From Sinonovacula constricta (Eukaryota > Mollusca > Bivalvia > Cardiida > Solecurtidae), in the NCBI GenBank assembly GCA_007844125.1, contig CM017572.1, positions 33,882,095 through 33,946,094 of the forward strand: DNA of 64,000 nt, in the 5' to 3' direction. The notes below the pieces were generated by a model. That model made no database searches and was not told the DNA's origin. It saw nothing but the letters and a program-made list of their open reading frames with translations. Made by a program: the position numbers and the translations under genes. Positions 22,079 through 35,455 of this stretch are shown in pieces. Position 1 is the first letter of the stretch. Each line of letters opens with the position of its first letter.

Positions 22079-23540
22079 ATTAAAAACAAAATAAAGGCCA
22101 CATCATGACCGTTAATATATCATGTGTTACAAGCACAACATAAAAACTCATAACTTTATGAAGATAATATTTTGCAGACGTTTGGATCTCTTTTGTTTAC
22201 ACATACTTACGAAGAATGACACGCTCTTACATTACCTGAAGGGAGCAAACTTTAATTAAGTATGCGTTGCAATCTTCAAAGTGTTCTGTTATACAACATG
22301 TTTGGAACTAAAACCCACATAAAATAAATTAAGTGTTTTCTCAAGGTTTGTTGAAACCTATAAGGAAAGGTCTATTCCTGTCGCGAGATTCTACCCGCCT
22401 TGGGCAAATATTTCTTTTTCAATCATTATATCCTGTTAGATATAATGTAAATTTAAGAAGTACTAAACGTAAGTTGAGGGACACTTGTCCCTCCCTAAAC
22501 TTTTAATTGTGAGTCTGGCACATTTAAGTGATGAAATGTTTGAAAACCATTTAGACCTTTACTAAAATACAAGGTAAATTACAGAGAACTTTAATGTTAA
22601 GTTTTTGTGTAGTGAATACCGCCCCTGATTTATGAGTTTATATATAAACAACACAAATGACTGCAAAGACAAATGACACTAATAGCCATTTTTTATATTT
22701 ACTTTTGTATGAGTGCAAAAACAACGTTTATTGATTCCTCTAAAAACGTTTTCAGATGTAGTCACTGAGCATCTTTTTCTCGCATGCCCTTTTCATCTTT
22801 TATATGTATTTAGGGTATAACACAATATTCGTAAGTTTCATAATAAAACTTATCACAGTATAATCACATTGACGCGACTAGTTAAGTTTGAAGATTTCAA
22901 CTCAATATTAAATTGTTTTTACCAAATGAAGAGAATGTACCATCTTGAGGCGTTTAACAATGAAGTTTCTTGGGTAATTTATAATTGAGTCTTGTTGTAT
23001 TTTGTATTCCTTAATCATCCAAATACAGCGATTTTCTGACTTCGACCGCTGTTTTGAACATAACAAAATAATCCGTTAATGCTTATCCAACATAAAAGAC
23101 CCCGACTTACTTATATAATTTTATTGTCAATGTTCTAGAATGTATGAGTTATAATATATATACATATTTGTCCATATCGCAACTCTATAAAATTAAAAGA
23201 AAGTCATACTTCATACTCAAATGGTAGGATGGTTGCTGTTGTTATTTCATAGCAAGGAAAACTACAATGAACAATACATATAATAGTTTGCGTTCATTAA
23301 GTTCATTTTATTTAATCGTATGATTATCTACTATGAAACAAAATTGGATGCAAATCAAAGTTACTAATTTCAACTGTAGTGAAATTAAAGATAATCCGGA
23401 ATCAATAGAATATATAAGACAAAGTCCTATGAACATTGCAACATATACAAAAATTGAAAAATCACAGGACAAAGGTATCCACATGCACGCCAAATGTAAA
23501 ATTGAGAACAAATCTGTGATGAGTCATTTAACAATAAGAG
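22079..23540. other. AT-rich non-coding stretch
   Basis: No exon with splice context, RNA gene or recognised repeat was found. Confidence 0.4.
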
Positions 23541-23635
23541 CAAACCCGACAGTTACCGCCTTGGAACGGTCAGTCGGCAATATGGACCGACCGGGATGCT
23601 TAAAGCGGTTTTACAGAGCTCTACTCCAGAGTTAC
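23541..23635 (+). repeat. Fragment of the GTTACCGCCTTGGAACG dispersed repeat
   Basis: It carries CCGACAGTTACCGCCTTGGA, CAGTCGGCAATATGGACCG and GCGGTTTTACAGAGCTCTA, near-identical to the reverse complement of part of the 653-bp unit. Confidence 0.8.
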
Positions 23636-23939
23636 TCCAGCTCAAGCTCCAATTTTATTTAGAAAATAATTAATTCCGTTGTGTTGATAATTCAACAATA
23701 ATAGCAAGTTATTGATATATCAATAATAGCAAATGAGTGGGACTATTTACATTCTACAATGCTCTAAATTCGCACATTTTAAATGGAGACCTATTATTAT
23801 GCATGCAGCAGGCCTTGTCGTCTTATGTGTACGGTGATTTTCAGGTAAATGAGTTTGTTATTTTTATTTGGGATATGACGTGTTAGTTAAATTGCAAAAG
23901 CAGAAGAAGTAGATGCAATACGTGAAAATCATTTGAAAA

Positions 23940-24496
23940 TTGACTTTACTTTTATAAAAACATAAATTTTTTTCTATGTTTTCAAAGGCTTTCGATCTTT
24001 CTTTTCTTTTTTATTTTATAGGACTTTCATCCATTTTACTATGAAAAATATCAAACTCGTCACCATCATAAGTATCATGATCATCATAATCATCATCATC
24101 ATCATTCATAATCAGACGCAGCAGCAACAGCAACAACATCGTAATGATAATATTTTCTTCTTCTACATTTTCATCATTTTTTTAATATTTATCATTATTA
24201 TTTGTGAGTTATTTTCTTCTTTAACGAACTCTCCCGTACTTGCCAACACGTCTGCTGCGTCCCTTTCAGCATGTTTTAAATTAACATGTCTTTCAAATAG
24301 GTATTGTATTACATTAATCTGATTTTCCTTTGAGGTAAACCTAAATTATATTTTTATGCTACTAATATCTTTAAATATGCCGAACTGTAACAATGCAGGC
24401 ATTATTCCTTATTATAATTGCGCCCATTTATACATTACAACAACGACTACAACAGTTTGTATTAAATTAATCGGTCGAAATTTAAAAGGTCTATAA
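23940..24496 (+). repeat. Repeat copy 1 of 3, left portion only
   Basis: From ATGAAAAATATCAAACTCGT at 24041, through an ATC/CAT triplet tract, GCAGCAACAGCAACAACA, GCCAACACGTCTGC and ATATGCCGAACTGTAACAA, it follows the sequence at about 40360-41120. The match stops at 24496, where the long inverted repeat begins. Confidence 0.75.
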
Positions 24497-24849
24497 TTGA
24501 CGACATCAGATGCACTCGGTGACCCCATTATATATTCTATATAAATACGGCATTTCCGATAAGGTAGCTGTTAGTGGGTGTGCGTTAAAATATGTTTCAA
24601 CAGTATCCGATTGTTTTCTATTGTGTTAACTCGTGTTAAACTAGGTGGTTTTCTTACTGTTTTATTACATGACGATGTAACAATAGGTCAGGCTATTTGT
24701 TAATATTCAAAATGAGCGCTTGTAATCCTTATTAATAGGCACGGCGTATTACGACCCGCCTATACCGAGTTTTACCGGATCGGACCGGCTGCAGTAGCAG
24801 ACGACAGTCGAGGGTCGCCATGTGAGCGTATTTACTTTACGAGCAGACG
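24497..24849 (+). repeat. Long inverted repeat, left arm
   Basis: It pairs with 35456-35870 in reverse orientation. Shared blocks: GGTGACCCCATTATATATTC, TTAGTGGGTGTGCGTTAAAA, GTATCCGATTGTTTTCTATTG, CGGATCGGACCGGCTGCAGT, ATGTGAGCGTAT. The left arm lacks about 60 bp present in the right arm after CCGATAAGGTAG. The arms enclose about 10.6 kb. Confidence 0.85.
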
Positions 24850-27114
24850 AAGTGTGTAATGATACTGTTTAACTTAGTCGCTAGGTTGTACAATTAAAGG
24901 GACACACTTGAGTAACAAACACGGGAATACTGGGAATAAAGCATATCTGTTTAAAAATAAATTATTAATTCATAATTACATATTTAACGCAATTGCTTAA
25001 GTTTTTTAAAAGTATATTGCACAAAAATGTATTTTTTCGTCCGTAGGTCAGCTAATGTAAACAAATGAATTCGGGAAATTAATTAGCCTTACGGCACCTG
25101 ATAAACGTGAGGTCGCGAAGTTTCACGAGAACAATGGCCGTTGGAGTCGCTGGAGACCGTAAGTAAATAGTATTTTGTATAAAATATTTAATAGTTTTAC
25201 ATGATTTTACACGAATTCTCGTTATTTTATGTGTATTTAATGCTTGCGGAAGAGACCAAAGAGAAAGCAAGTGTGGAAAGCTTAATTTTAGTCACTAATC
25301 ATGAAAAAGTCGGCTTTATTTACAGAAGTTCATAATTAGGGGGACTCTCAAAACACACATTTGCTAAAGAATATTGTTTTATTTAATCGTATTTGTACAG
25401 GCCACGACCAGAATTGATTAGCATTGTTTTTAACATTTTTAGTTTATGATGTTTACACATTAACTTGACCAAATATTTTAAGAAAACAAACTGGGATACG
25501 TGCAGTCGCTAATACATGTGCAAGCTAGCATACAGGGCCATAATTATTTCAATATTACTGCACTAATTTAAATCTTGGCACCAAGTAATTGGCACTAGTC
25601 CTATCTGGCAGTAGTTATATGAAGCGATAATATATTTTGACACAGCCAAATTGGCCCGTTTATTTGAGAATATAGGTGAAATTTCGCAGTTTTCAAGTAT
25701 TTATTAATTTCTACATTTTTTGTGCATATCTTCATATATTTTAAATTGCATGTGTAATGTGGCCATTTTGACTGTAACTCCTCCAAACTTCATTGTAGTA
25801 CCAATGCCAGCAGCGGCTCTTCCTTGCTTTTAAATGCCTAGATTTACAAAAGAAAATGAGTTATTTTTTTAATCTGTAACTCAGTAAAGAAGTCTTAGTT
25901 TGCTATTGTCATTTTCTGCCTGTTTAACCAAATTATTTATCTAGCGTTTAAGTAAAAACTTTTGCATTTGTGTTAATTATACTTTCTTTTCTTTCTTAGA
26001 TGTCTTCAATTGTGGCATCAATAAAAACTAAAGAAAAGCCATGATAAAAAATTGAGGTTGGACAAGAGAATGAGTAGTAGGAGAGAATGGGACTGGAGTC
26101 TTGTCAGAGGGCTAAGAAGAATCTAGATGGTCACAATTATTTGCTGAAGAAAAAGAAAAGTATGTGTAAGCATTCTTTATATTAATTGTGCCACTTCCAC
26201 AGATTTATTCCGTCTTTATTTAGTTAACCTTTTGCTGCTCAGAGACCTATTTACTGTGAGCCCTAGGCATACAGTGCAGACCCTCACTGCAGGTGGGCTA
26301 GCTGTCTTTGCACCCACGTGTGCGCATACAAAACTGGCTACTTGGTGATAATATCTACACTAGCATTAGTAATGAAAATCCAATCCCTTCATAGCATTAA
26401 AATGTATTTTTTGAAAGCAAACTGTTAAAAAATAGTATTAATCATACAAGCTGTAATAATGTCCAATTTAAAATAATCAGTTACAAACAAGTTTTCTCAT
26501 GCTTTACTTTTTGTATGGTGACTTAATGTCACTGTGTTGGATTTAACTTAATAGTCTTAACAGATTCCTTTCTTATTGGTTGTATGATTTTAATTAAACA
26601 AACTGTTAAACACTAAGAGCTCATCCTTTAGTTTGTGAATAAATGTGGATAAGAACTTAAAATGCTTGTAAATATATTCCTGTCTTGTACTATTCTTCCG
26701 GAAAACAAAACTGTCGTATTTCGCTTTGGACCCAATCGAATGACCCCCTATGACTTATTCAACCACATAGACCCCTTGATGTAGCCGTTGACCCCTTGAT
26801 ATAACATCATGGTGAAGCTAACAATAGTCCAAGGAAATGTCTTCAATCAAATGCCAGTATGTTAATTTTTGCCTACTATTTTCCCAATTAAAATTGCATT
26901 ATTATCAAGATGAAAATTACCTAAGTTATGTCTTACATATGACAGATTTAACTTTAAATCATTCCTGACTTGGAAATCAGAGCCTATGGAGTGTATGAAC
27001 AAAATGTATAAATTAAGCTAAAGAGTTTACTTCTCATCGCAGTTGTTAGAAATAGGTTATATACACAGAAGCAAGGCAGGCTATCAATGTTGGTTGTGTC
27101 TACTTAGGGAGCAA
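24850..27114. other. Inside the long inverted repeat: mostly non-coding
   Basis: One possible first exon lies at 25134-25158: ATGGCCGTTGGAGTCGCTGG followed by a good GTAAGT donor at 25159. The next AG boundary with a downstream open frame (near 26000) gives only about 10 more codons before a stop, so I do not call a gene. The rest is AT-rich. Confidence 0.35.
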
Positions 27115-27420
27115 GACAAGGTAGCCCAGTCGGTAGAGTTAGGCTCCAGATACCGGAGGCCCTGGGATCGATATCATGTCTCAACGGAGACAGTGGTTAA
27201 ATATTAGTGGTATAGTTCTCTTGCTAACACTCAGGCAAATATAAGGGTAGTCCCACAACTGGTTGATCTGGTGTCAGGATAATGTTCGTGGGTTTGGTAT
27301 TATGCCAGGTGTTCACAACATGGTATACACAGTGAAGGCAGCACCATATATGCATTAAGTGGATACAGTCTCTAGATAATTGATATACATGTCAATTGAA
27401 GATAAACCCAACAAACACAT
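27115..27420 (+). repeat. tRNA-derived SINE, diverged
   Basis: It has a diverged tRNA-like head (CAAGGTAGCCCAGTCGGTAG), body blocks matching 4701-5020 (CTTGCTAACACTCAGGCAAATATA, CATGCCAGGTGTTCA-like) and an AACAAACACA tail. Confidence 0.8.
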
Positions 27421-27687
27421 TTACAATGGCGGTTAACTTTTTTAAATCTAAATTAGTGTGTTTATATACACATGACCATATGAATTCAAATTGCGTTATA
27501 TATTTTAAAGGAATGCCTAATAGATAAAACCGAAAATAGTGTAATGTAAGCAAACATAGATTTTGCCTAACAGAAATTGTAAGAAGTTGAACAGTTGAAA
27601 CGATTGTGTAATATACTGTATGAATCATTTGTGTGCACAGACCTATTGCTTAATTTACTGATTAGAGTAACTTGTATCTGCTATTTT

Positions 27688-27965
27688 ATGTTTATTGTGT
27701 TTATCAACCCCAACAGTATTTCAGTTATCCGGAGACAGTGTTCACTTAAAGGAGATATAGTGCTACCTTCACTGTATAGCATGCCATGATCACCTCGCAT
27801 GATCATACACCCAGTCACATTATCCGGACACCAGATCAACCAGTCATGGAACTCCTCTTATATTTGTTTGAACGTTTCTAAGGGAGCTACACAACTACCA
27901 CTATTAATGATTGGTATGCTGCGGCCTCGGATTGTACCTGGAGCCTGCCGTACCTGGAGCTAACT
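27688..27965 (-). repeat. tRNA-derived SINE, reversed
   Basis: It has the same body as the SINE at 4701 in reverse (CAACAGTATTTCAGTTATCC, GAGACAGTGTTCACTT, CTGTATAGCATGCCATGATC). It stands about 270 bp from the oppositely oriented copy at 27115, forming an imperfect SINE palindrome. Confidence 0.8.
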
Positions 27966-30900
27966 CACTAATGATTGCTCTACCAGATCGGGGGTCTGCT
28001 GGTTATTGCACGAGTTCAACATTCCAGTGTATTATACACATATTAATGGTTAAGGCATAAAAATCAGTTTAAATCCTAAATGACTCCTCTCTTTTTCCAG
28101 AACATTCAGTGGACGATTACAGAGCTGGGTTCTTTAACGTGTGGACATGTTTACAAAGGATGCAATCTTTGAAAATGACAATGAACACTCAAAAGTCATG
28201 CTGCAGTCAACTGAATTTTTAATCATATTTTTAAAGAAAGAATTCATAGTTTTTTTTAAGTTAACAAATTTTTTTCAAGTGTATAAAATGATGTAACGCC
28301 TTTTGAAATTAAATAAGTTTTTTTAACAATGTCTACTTCATTTTTTAATTCCATTTTCACACTTAAAGTTATGTTATAAAGATGGCAACGGTTTGTATGA
28401 TATGTCTAACTTTCTTCAAATAATGAAAAATACACTAAGGTAAAATTATGCACCAACGTGCAGTTTAACATGACCTTAACACAGAAAGAAACTGTGATTT
28501 ATTGATACAAGATTTACGTTTTTCGGAAATAGTGATTGGAAGAAAATGAATCTCACTTTTAGATGCATTAATGATCGATGTTAAATTTAGGGTCAGGGTC
28601 AGGTCAATGTTAGTGCAATCTGCTTCAAAGAACAAAGCAACATATTATTTTAAGAAATAATTTTAATTTAACAAGAAACAAATTGCAATACAACAAGTAA
28701 GTTCTGCAATGATTTTTACTTTCACATGTCAGAAAAGAAATAATTTACACTGCATGCTGAGATGTATATATTAAACGTGTTTAGCACTGCCTCCATAGCT
28801 GTATACATTTCACTGCAGTAGGAGCTTTCACTTTTTAGCTTTATTTATCATTGATAATCTACCTAAGGTTTACTCCTCTGCAGATTGACAAAATCTTAAA
28901 AATGGGGTTCTCATATAATCAGACTCGGCCTTTGGTTGGCAGCTTTTGAGCAGGAGTTTGTGTAACTGAAATATAATAAAAAATCCCGGATAAAGCATAT
29001 GCAAATTCATGAACTTGTTTAGTATTACTTTTAATTCCTTGTAACTGTATACAGACTGCAATGAAGGCATCACATAGATATGTTACAAGCCTTTAAATGT
29101 CTGGACTTCAAGTCTTATGTTAATCTGTTGGATAATGATTAGCTGTAGCATAATAATGAGCATTAGCAGTGGTTGTGTCATGTTCCTACACTAAACTGTG
29201 ACAAAGTTGCTTTAAGATGTCTCAATTAGCAGATGGCTGCAACTTTGCATCTATACAATAATACAAGTTGATAGTGTACATGTATCTGGCTAAAAACGCA
29301 TCACTGATTAATGAACCACCGTTTTTCAAATAAAGTCAGAAGAAAGACCTTTCTCAACTTAAATGTTGTCTTGATTATCAAGTATACCCACATTAGGCTT
29401 GTTAAGTTGACAACAATGCTATAATAACAACAGATGTCAAAATTCAAACATTGTCAATAACTTCAGATAAGGTTTAAGCCTCAGTTGGTTTAAAAACTTT
29501 CATGAAGGAAAGTAAAAATACCTGTAATGTAACCAATGTATTTGTGTTACATGTTTCTCCATTCATAACAACTGGACTGTCATGATCTTTCCAAACTGAA
29601 TGTTTTTATTAAAATCAATAACAAAGAAATAGGGGATGTCCATGGACAAGATGCCTAACTCCTCTGACTCCTACTGGACCATGGCCTCTCACCACATGTG
29701 TTCAACTTCCAGTTCGGGTAACAAACATGAAGGAAAATGGTTTTCACGCTGACCTCAGGTGCACCAGTGGTACAACCCAAACATGTTCTGGGGTCTTCTT
29801 CCATTATTAGCTATTATGGGCATACTTTCTTCCATCAATAAATTTCTAAAACAGCAACAACAATAAACAACTTACTGAGAATTGTTCTGCAATATTGGAC
29901 CAAGTACAATCCACTCAAAGGACTTCAGCATTGTTTATCACTTTTGTAATATCCTGGTCTAGCTATCTAGTGAATTTTTCTGTCTACCGAATGCCTCAAG
30001 CCAGTGATATGCTGATTCCCTTAGGTATGGCAGTTATATTAATCATTATAGTAACATATGGCTATTGAAAAATGACTGGGTAGAACCACCGCCAATCCAA
30101 TCACCGTCCACTTTAACTCCTTTAAAACATCTAAAAAGCATACCCATGTAACATAGGCAGAAAAATGTGCAGCCAGTCTGGGACTCGAAACCGGGACCCT
30201 TCACTAACAGGCCAAATGCTTTACTGACTGAGCTAACCCGACCGTTTATATATTATCTCTATATAGAGCTACTTACATCCAGGGCAATTTTGAAATTTAT
30301 CCTCATATTTCCACAGACCATTAGCTCTACATGTAAATCGCAAGCACCCCTCAAGCACCTATACCATAACAATCGGACCACTTACACATTCTCTACCTTT
30401 TACACGGCTACACCCACACAGTGAGAGACAAAGGATGTGTATGAGTCAGCAATCCTACCACTTGGTATCATGCTGGTAAAAGCAGTATGATAAAAATAGA
30501 ATTGCAAAGAAATAGATCTACCTGTACATGTAGTACTATTTGGCTCAGGTGTTAGCAGATCATGTTGGTGAAGTTTTGGACCAGAAGAGGACGTTGGGTT
30601 TTTAACTATCTGACGCTCAAACAAAAACTGCATAATGGGGTATTTCAGAAGAGTATAATATGAACATTTAGCACATTAATTGATATGCTTAAATTAATTA
30701 AGTTCATTACCTAGAATGTTGCTTATCAAAAATCAAATTGTGGTGGAACAGGAAGAGTATTTGATTTGAATCCTTTACATCGTATGAAAATCTTTTCTCT
30801 TTTGTATTATAATTTTCAAACCACGAGCACTCACAATATTTTTCTCTTCTGTATCATTAACATTAAAAGAAAAACACACAATATTGACAATATAAAAACA

Positions 30901-31290
30901 CAAATGCAGCAACAATAGTAATGAACGGAGGTCAATTTTACTGACTTGATCCTTTATCACAATCTGTACAGATATACAGATTGTTACCTTTTGTGTTTTA
31001 ATGGCAAAGAAAACCATGGTGTTGGGGTATCTGTCCTTTCCCACTGTAGCATTGTGTAGGTTCAGATGTAGACATTACTTTTCTTCTCTTTCTGCCTTCT
31101 TTGCTGGCCTGGCATCTTTCTAGAAGCTAAAAGACAGCAATTAATATTTTATGAAGATTAACCATTGTCATCTCTAATTAGTAATATTTGATCAACTTTT
31201 ATAAATTTGAATGATGCAGGAAGTCCAATGCTTTTGAGTACCATTGTATTAGTGTCCCCACTTTAAGACGAAGCATATCATTTACAAAGT
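27966..31290. other. Non-coding stretch
   Basis: I see no exon I can support. A tRNA-like fragment in reverse (GGACTCGAAACCGGGACCCT through GACTGAGCTAACCCGACC, about 30178-30243) looks like a diverged SINE head. Confidence 0.4.
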
Positions 31291-31590
31291 ACCGGACCTG
31301 GTAGCGCCATCGGTAGAGCGTCGGCTCCAGGTACAGGAGGCCCCGGGTTCGATCCCAGGCCGTGACATACCAAAGTCATTAAAATGGAAGCGGCATGGCT
31401 CCCTTGCTAATGCTCGGGCAAATATAAGGGTAGTTCCACGACTGGTTGGCACAGTGTCAGGATAATGTGTTTATGTTTATTGGGTTTATCGTCCCACCTA
31501 CAGTATTTCAGTTATCTGGAGACGGTCAGGATAATATGACTGGGTGTTGTGTCATGCCAGGTGTTCATGGCATGCTATACACAGTGAATA
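31291..31590 (+). repeat. tRNA-derived SINE with internal rearrangement
   Basis: It has a well-kept head (CCGGACCTGGTAGCGCCATC, B-box GGTTCGATCCC). In the body, a 3' segment (GTTTATTGGGTTTATCGTCC, inverse sense) is inserted near 31470-31525 before the body resumes. Confidence 0.8.
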
Positions 31591-31726
31591 TGTAAATAAG
31601 AAAAGGTCCTATCAAAATTTTCACAGATATTTAAATTGTATCTACCAGTAGACAAAGGCAACAAGGTAATGCAAATGTGACAAAAACACAGAGACGAGAC
31701 ATAACACACATAAAGAAAAAACATCA

Positions 31727-33480
31727 GTTACCGCCTTGGAACGGTCAATCGGCAAAAGGGCCAACTGGGGTGCTGAAACCTAGTTTGTGGAGCGCTCCAA
31801 CCTCGCACTTCCTAGAGGTTTTTCTTGCAAACAAATAGTGTTAATAACAACATCCCGTCAAAGTGAAACAACTAACAGTAAGCACCTGCATCGGGAGTTA
31901 AAACTGATATAATGAACTTATATACATACATAACAACTAGCAACAAAATAAACTATAAACATATGTACAGTATGTACAGTAGATAAAAGCCTCGGCAACG
32001 TACAAACAAAAACCCCAAACGAGAGATCAGTTTGAAATAAAACAGCCCAAGCGCTGATATAATATAAGATATTATAGGAACAAATAAAACAACCCAAGCG
32101 CTGATATATTATAAGAACAAATAAAACAGCCCAAGCGCTGATATATAACAAGATCAATTTAAATATGACATATAATACCTTGACATCATCTTCCAAAAGT
32201 GAAATGTAAAAAATACGAAAGAAAACATCGAAATTTAGAAAACAACCTACCAACAAAATAAAACGTAGTATTGTTAAGAGCTAATAAAAAAACGCAAAAA
32301 AACAGTTCATGAAAAGCCGAGGATTTATCCGCAGTTGGCATATTGAATGTAAGAAAGGTACTAACAATCCCGATGTTATAGCTACTGTGCAACCTCACGT
32401 AAAGGGTATGGAGACTGCTCAAGTTGTCCCACCTATATAGGGCACGACTGTAGAGATGAAGAGACAAGCATTCCAACAGTAACTGTCCAGTTATGGCTTT
32501 AAGTTACTGTTTTCATATAGTCTCAACGACCTGTCCGGTCATCGTGTAATTTAAAAGCAATGCAAGTTCTTGACTGTAAAAGGGTCAATTGCAAACAAAG
32601 CAGTACAACGAAGGATTCCCGGGTTGTAACCGTCTGCAATACATTTTCTGATAAGTTTTGTAAAGTGGTCAGAAAAGTTATTGAGACCCTTAATTTTCTT
32701 TAACTTGTATAAAACATGTCCATAAAATGCAGGATGGCTTATGCCTTTCTGCATCAGTGTTTTCATACTGCTATTATATTTAGAAGCAACAAAACCATTG
32801 CGGTGAAAGAATTTTGAAAACGCCTTTCTTAATTTATGAAAACGAAAGCCTTGCTGTAACGGTTTAGAAGAAATAAACAGATTTCTAGCATTGAAATCTT
32901 CTACTTTATTTCAAACTCGTGCAAACCTTGTAAGTTGTGATATGTAAATACCGTAAGAGGTAGCATGAGGTGAATCCCCGTCAAGGTATGGATAATTCAC
33001 AATACTAAACTTAAAATCATCTCTCTTGTCATAGATTTTAGTAGAGACGTTGTCATTGGAAATCTCAATGTCTAGAAATGCTGCATTTAAATATCAGTTA
33101 TTTGCTTTATTAAGAAGGTTAAGTTCTGGAGGGTAAATCAGTTGGATCATTTGAGAAAAGAAAGGATTATCTATAGTAAGTATATCGTCAAGATAGCGTG
33201 ACGTTAAATTGAAAGCCTTTATAATGTGGCTTTGGTTAGAAGGGGATAAAGTTAACATGAAATCACGTTCAAAGCAGTATAAAACAAATCTGCAATCAAT
33301 GGTGCACAGTTGATTCCCTTAGGAATACCAATTACTTGTCTAATAAAATTGTCACTGCATTTTATGTAAATATTGTATAATAGGAAACGTAGAGCTTCAC
33401 AAACATCCGAGCAAGTCCACATAGTAAACTTTTCCAAGAAAGTGTTGGTAAAAAATGCATTACTTTCATGACATGCAATA
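31727..33480 (-). mobile_element. Reverse-transcriptase retroelement remnant (Penelope-like suspected)
   Basis: On the minus strand, 33437-33252 encodes QVIGIPKGINCAPLIADLF, a reverse-transcriptase palm motif. After a one-base slip in a T-run the frame continues to RYLDDI at 33198-33181, the catalytic YxDD box, then to a C-terminal part with RFHKLRKAFSKFFHRNGF and GISHPAFYGHVLYKLKKIKG, ending at 32551. In-frame stops (for example near 33100) show decay. The sequence nearest 31727-31812 is the GTTACCGCCTTGGAACG block found alone at several other sites in the window, so that block is probably this family's 3' end. Palm motif and element layout resemble Penelope-like or related elements; the class is not certain without the N-terminal part or a second domain. 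No integrase was seen. Confidence 0.75.
32039..32150. repeat. Three copies of a CCCAAGCGCTGATAT unit
   Basis: AACAGCCCAAGCGCTGATAT recurs at 32041, about 32088 and about 32126, at 40-50 bp spacing, inside the 3' part of the retroelement remnant. Confidence 0.85.
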
Positions 33481-34260
33481 TATAGACAGCATCAAATTTG
33501 CTTACTATTGATTCAGAACCACCCAGGGTTTTGATAAAATAATGTACTCAAGAAAACATAGATGACATATTTAAGAGATGGCATATTTTAGGCAATCAGT
33601 TTCAAACTTTCACCTCTTCAATATTCAATATCACCCTCATTTTGTACTTATAACAATACAAACCCATTTATAACAGTTTTTTGCAACAAAGTTAGTTTAG
33701 CAACACTTGAAAGCAATTTGAAATATATATTTGAGCAATATGTGAGTGATAGTTTCATGTGCATGTTTCTCAGACGCAGTAACTATAAATACAAATTTCA
33801 AGTAAGTCCACGAAAAATGTTACAGTGATCTTGTTTTAAGCTTTGCAAAGCCCATCTTGTGATGCGTCAAAATAGGTCCAAACACTAAAGCCTTTGTGGT
33901 GGTATTGAGTTCAATCTACCAATGTATCCATTATCAGTTCATGAGAGCAACTGCCACAATTTGCCATGTAACGGAAGATTGGTTATATAGCTAGATTTCA
34001 ACAACAATATATTTAAGTTATTATGTCCAAAATTCATGTAAACAAATATCCTGTTATCTAAAATCGACGTTTAAAGACCATTTTTCGGCGTTTTTCAAAT
34101 ATATCATGAACTTTTGTAACAACACACTTTCGGTTCTAACTAACTAAATTGGAAACATCTTAAAACTGAAGAAATATAGCTTAAAGGGTTAAAAAACAAC
34201 AATAAAAATATCGAAAAGTCGAAATGTGATAGCGTATCGACAATTTGTTTGAGAAAACCC
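33481..34260. other. AT-rich non-coding stretch
   Basis: Nothing recognised. If the putative exon at 34449 (-) is real, this would be its first intron. Confidence 0.35.
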
Positions 34261-34297
34261 TTGACGTACCTTTCCGAAATGAAGCTTGGCCAGTTAC

Positions 34298-34449
34298 TCG
34301 TTTACTCTGATCAACAAAATGTTTCGTAAATCCATCCATTCGGTAAAAGCATCGTCAAAAATCACTCTTTGTGAACGGTAGCTGTGCATGCATTCACTTC
34401 TTTCTATCTTCAACTCCGAAAATGTTACTCTTCTTGCTCTGCTCGCCAT
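34298..34449 (-). CDS. Possible first exon of an unidentified gene
   Basis: On the minus strand, ATGGCGAGCAGAGC at 34449 opens a 51-codon frame (starting MASRARRVTFSEL and ending near DLRNILLIRVNE). GTAAAC or GTAACT donors lie just before the stop. Start context is good (AAC ATG G). No second exon was recognised, so this may be an orphan promoter and exon or a chance frame. It lies within the long inverted repeat, about 1 kb from the right arm. Confidence 0.35.
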
Positions 34450-34520
34450 GTTGGATTTTTCGGCCAATGAGATTCAAGAAAATAGTACCCACAATGCATT
34501 ACGCGTGTTACGTAGTGTTT
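34450..34520 (-). promoter_or_regulatory. Promoter-like sequence upstream of ATG 34449
   Basis: Read on the minus strand: GCATTGTGGGTA, then TCTCATTGGCCG (a CCAAT box, inverted), then the ATG about 20-45 bp on. The composition is richer in GC than the flanks. These are motif resemblances only. Confidence 0.3.
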
Positions 34521-35455
34521 TGCTTGTATACATTGTCGAGGAAATCGAGTTACGAACTTTATTATGTAAACACCACATTGTCGGCTTATCACTTATGACC
34601 CCCGAACTTTAGGGTCGACTCAATGGGTCATATGGGATATATTAATGACCCCTAGCAGTTGATAATCAATTTATTCGAATCTATAACTCGAATTGAGTTT
34701 ATTTTACCCTCAGGTGTGTCCCTTTAAACTATTTAGTGTTACTTGGATGTAGTGTAGCACACGAATGTTTATTTGGTGGATATAAGCCAGTGTAAATATT
34801 TACTCTCGTGATAGAGCGTAAAGTAGCGTCTGCTCTCACTGAAGGTCAGATAAGAATAAATTGCTGTAGTCTTATCTTAATATTGTACGGATTCATTTAA
34901 AAAGGCGTGCTAGAGTATTAATGGGTATCACGATTGCATAGCTGCCCTAGTATTATCGCTCTCTTAATGCGATTAAAACTCCCTACGGTATTTATGGCAC
35001 AATAGTATATAAGAGGTGAATTTTCGATATTTTACATACTTGAAAAAAAAGATACATTTAAGGCGGTTTCCATGTCGCTTTAGTTTAAAATGCATTTAAA
35101 AAAGTGTACCGATTATCGGTGGTTTACAATTATTGGTGTAAAAAGCGAGACTACGAGAGTATGGAGATGTCGTTAGACCGACTTAATATTGCGTTATGGT
35201 GGTGTTGCTTGCAGTTTTAGGAACCACTCTCTGTCACTAGAAGCAATCAAGGTTAGGGATTTCTGCGTCTTTTGAGAGGACCTGCCCACCAATGTCTGCT
35301 ATTATCATTAGATAGGGATAACATACCAGCCATGTATACCAAAATGTGCCAACCTTAATGCTTGCGTCTTCTGCTTTCTCGCATTTGGGTATAGAAAAGA
35401 ATACACAACTCTGTAAACAAGGCATACTACCGCATATAAAGACTTATGAAAACAT
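34521..35455. other. Non-coding stretch
   Basis: The only clear item is CTCAGGTGTGTCCCTTTAAA near 34711. It is the inverse of TTAAAGGGACACACTTGAG at 24895, so the arms of the long inverted repeat have a second short inner match. Confidence 0.4.

Noticed and set aside
25134..26060. Two-exon gene starting ATGGCCGTTGG
   Set aside because: The first donor is good, but the only joined frame stops after about 18 codons; kept as a note, not a gene.
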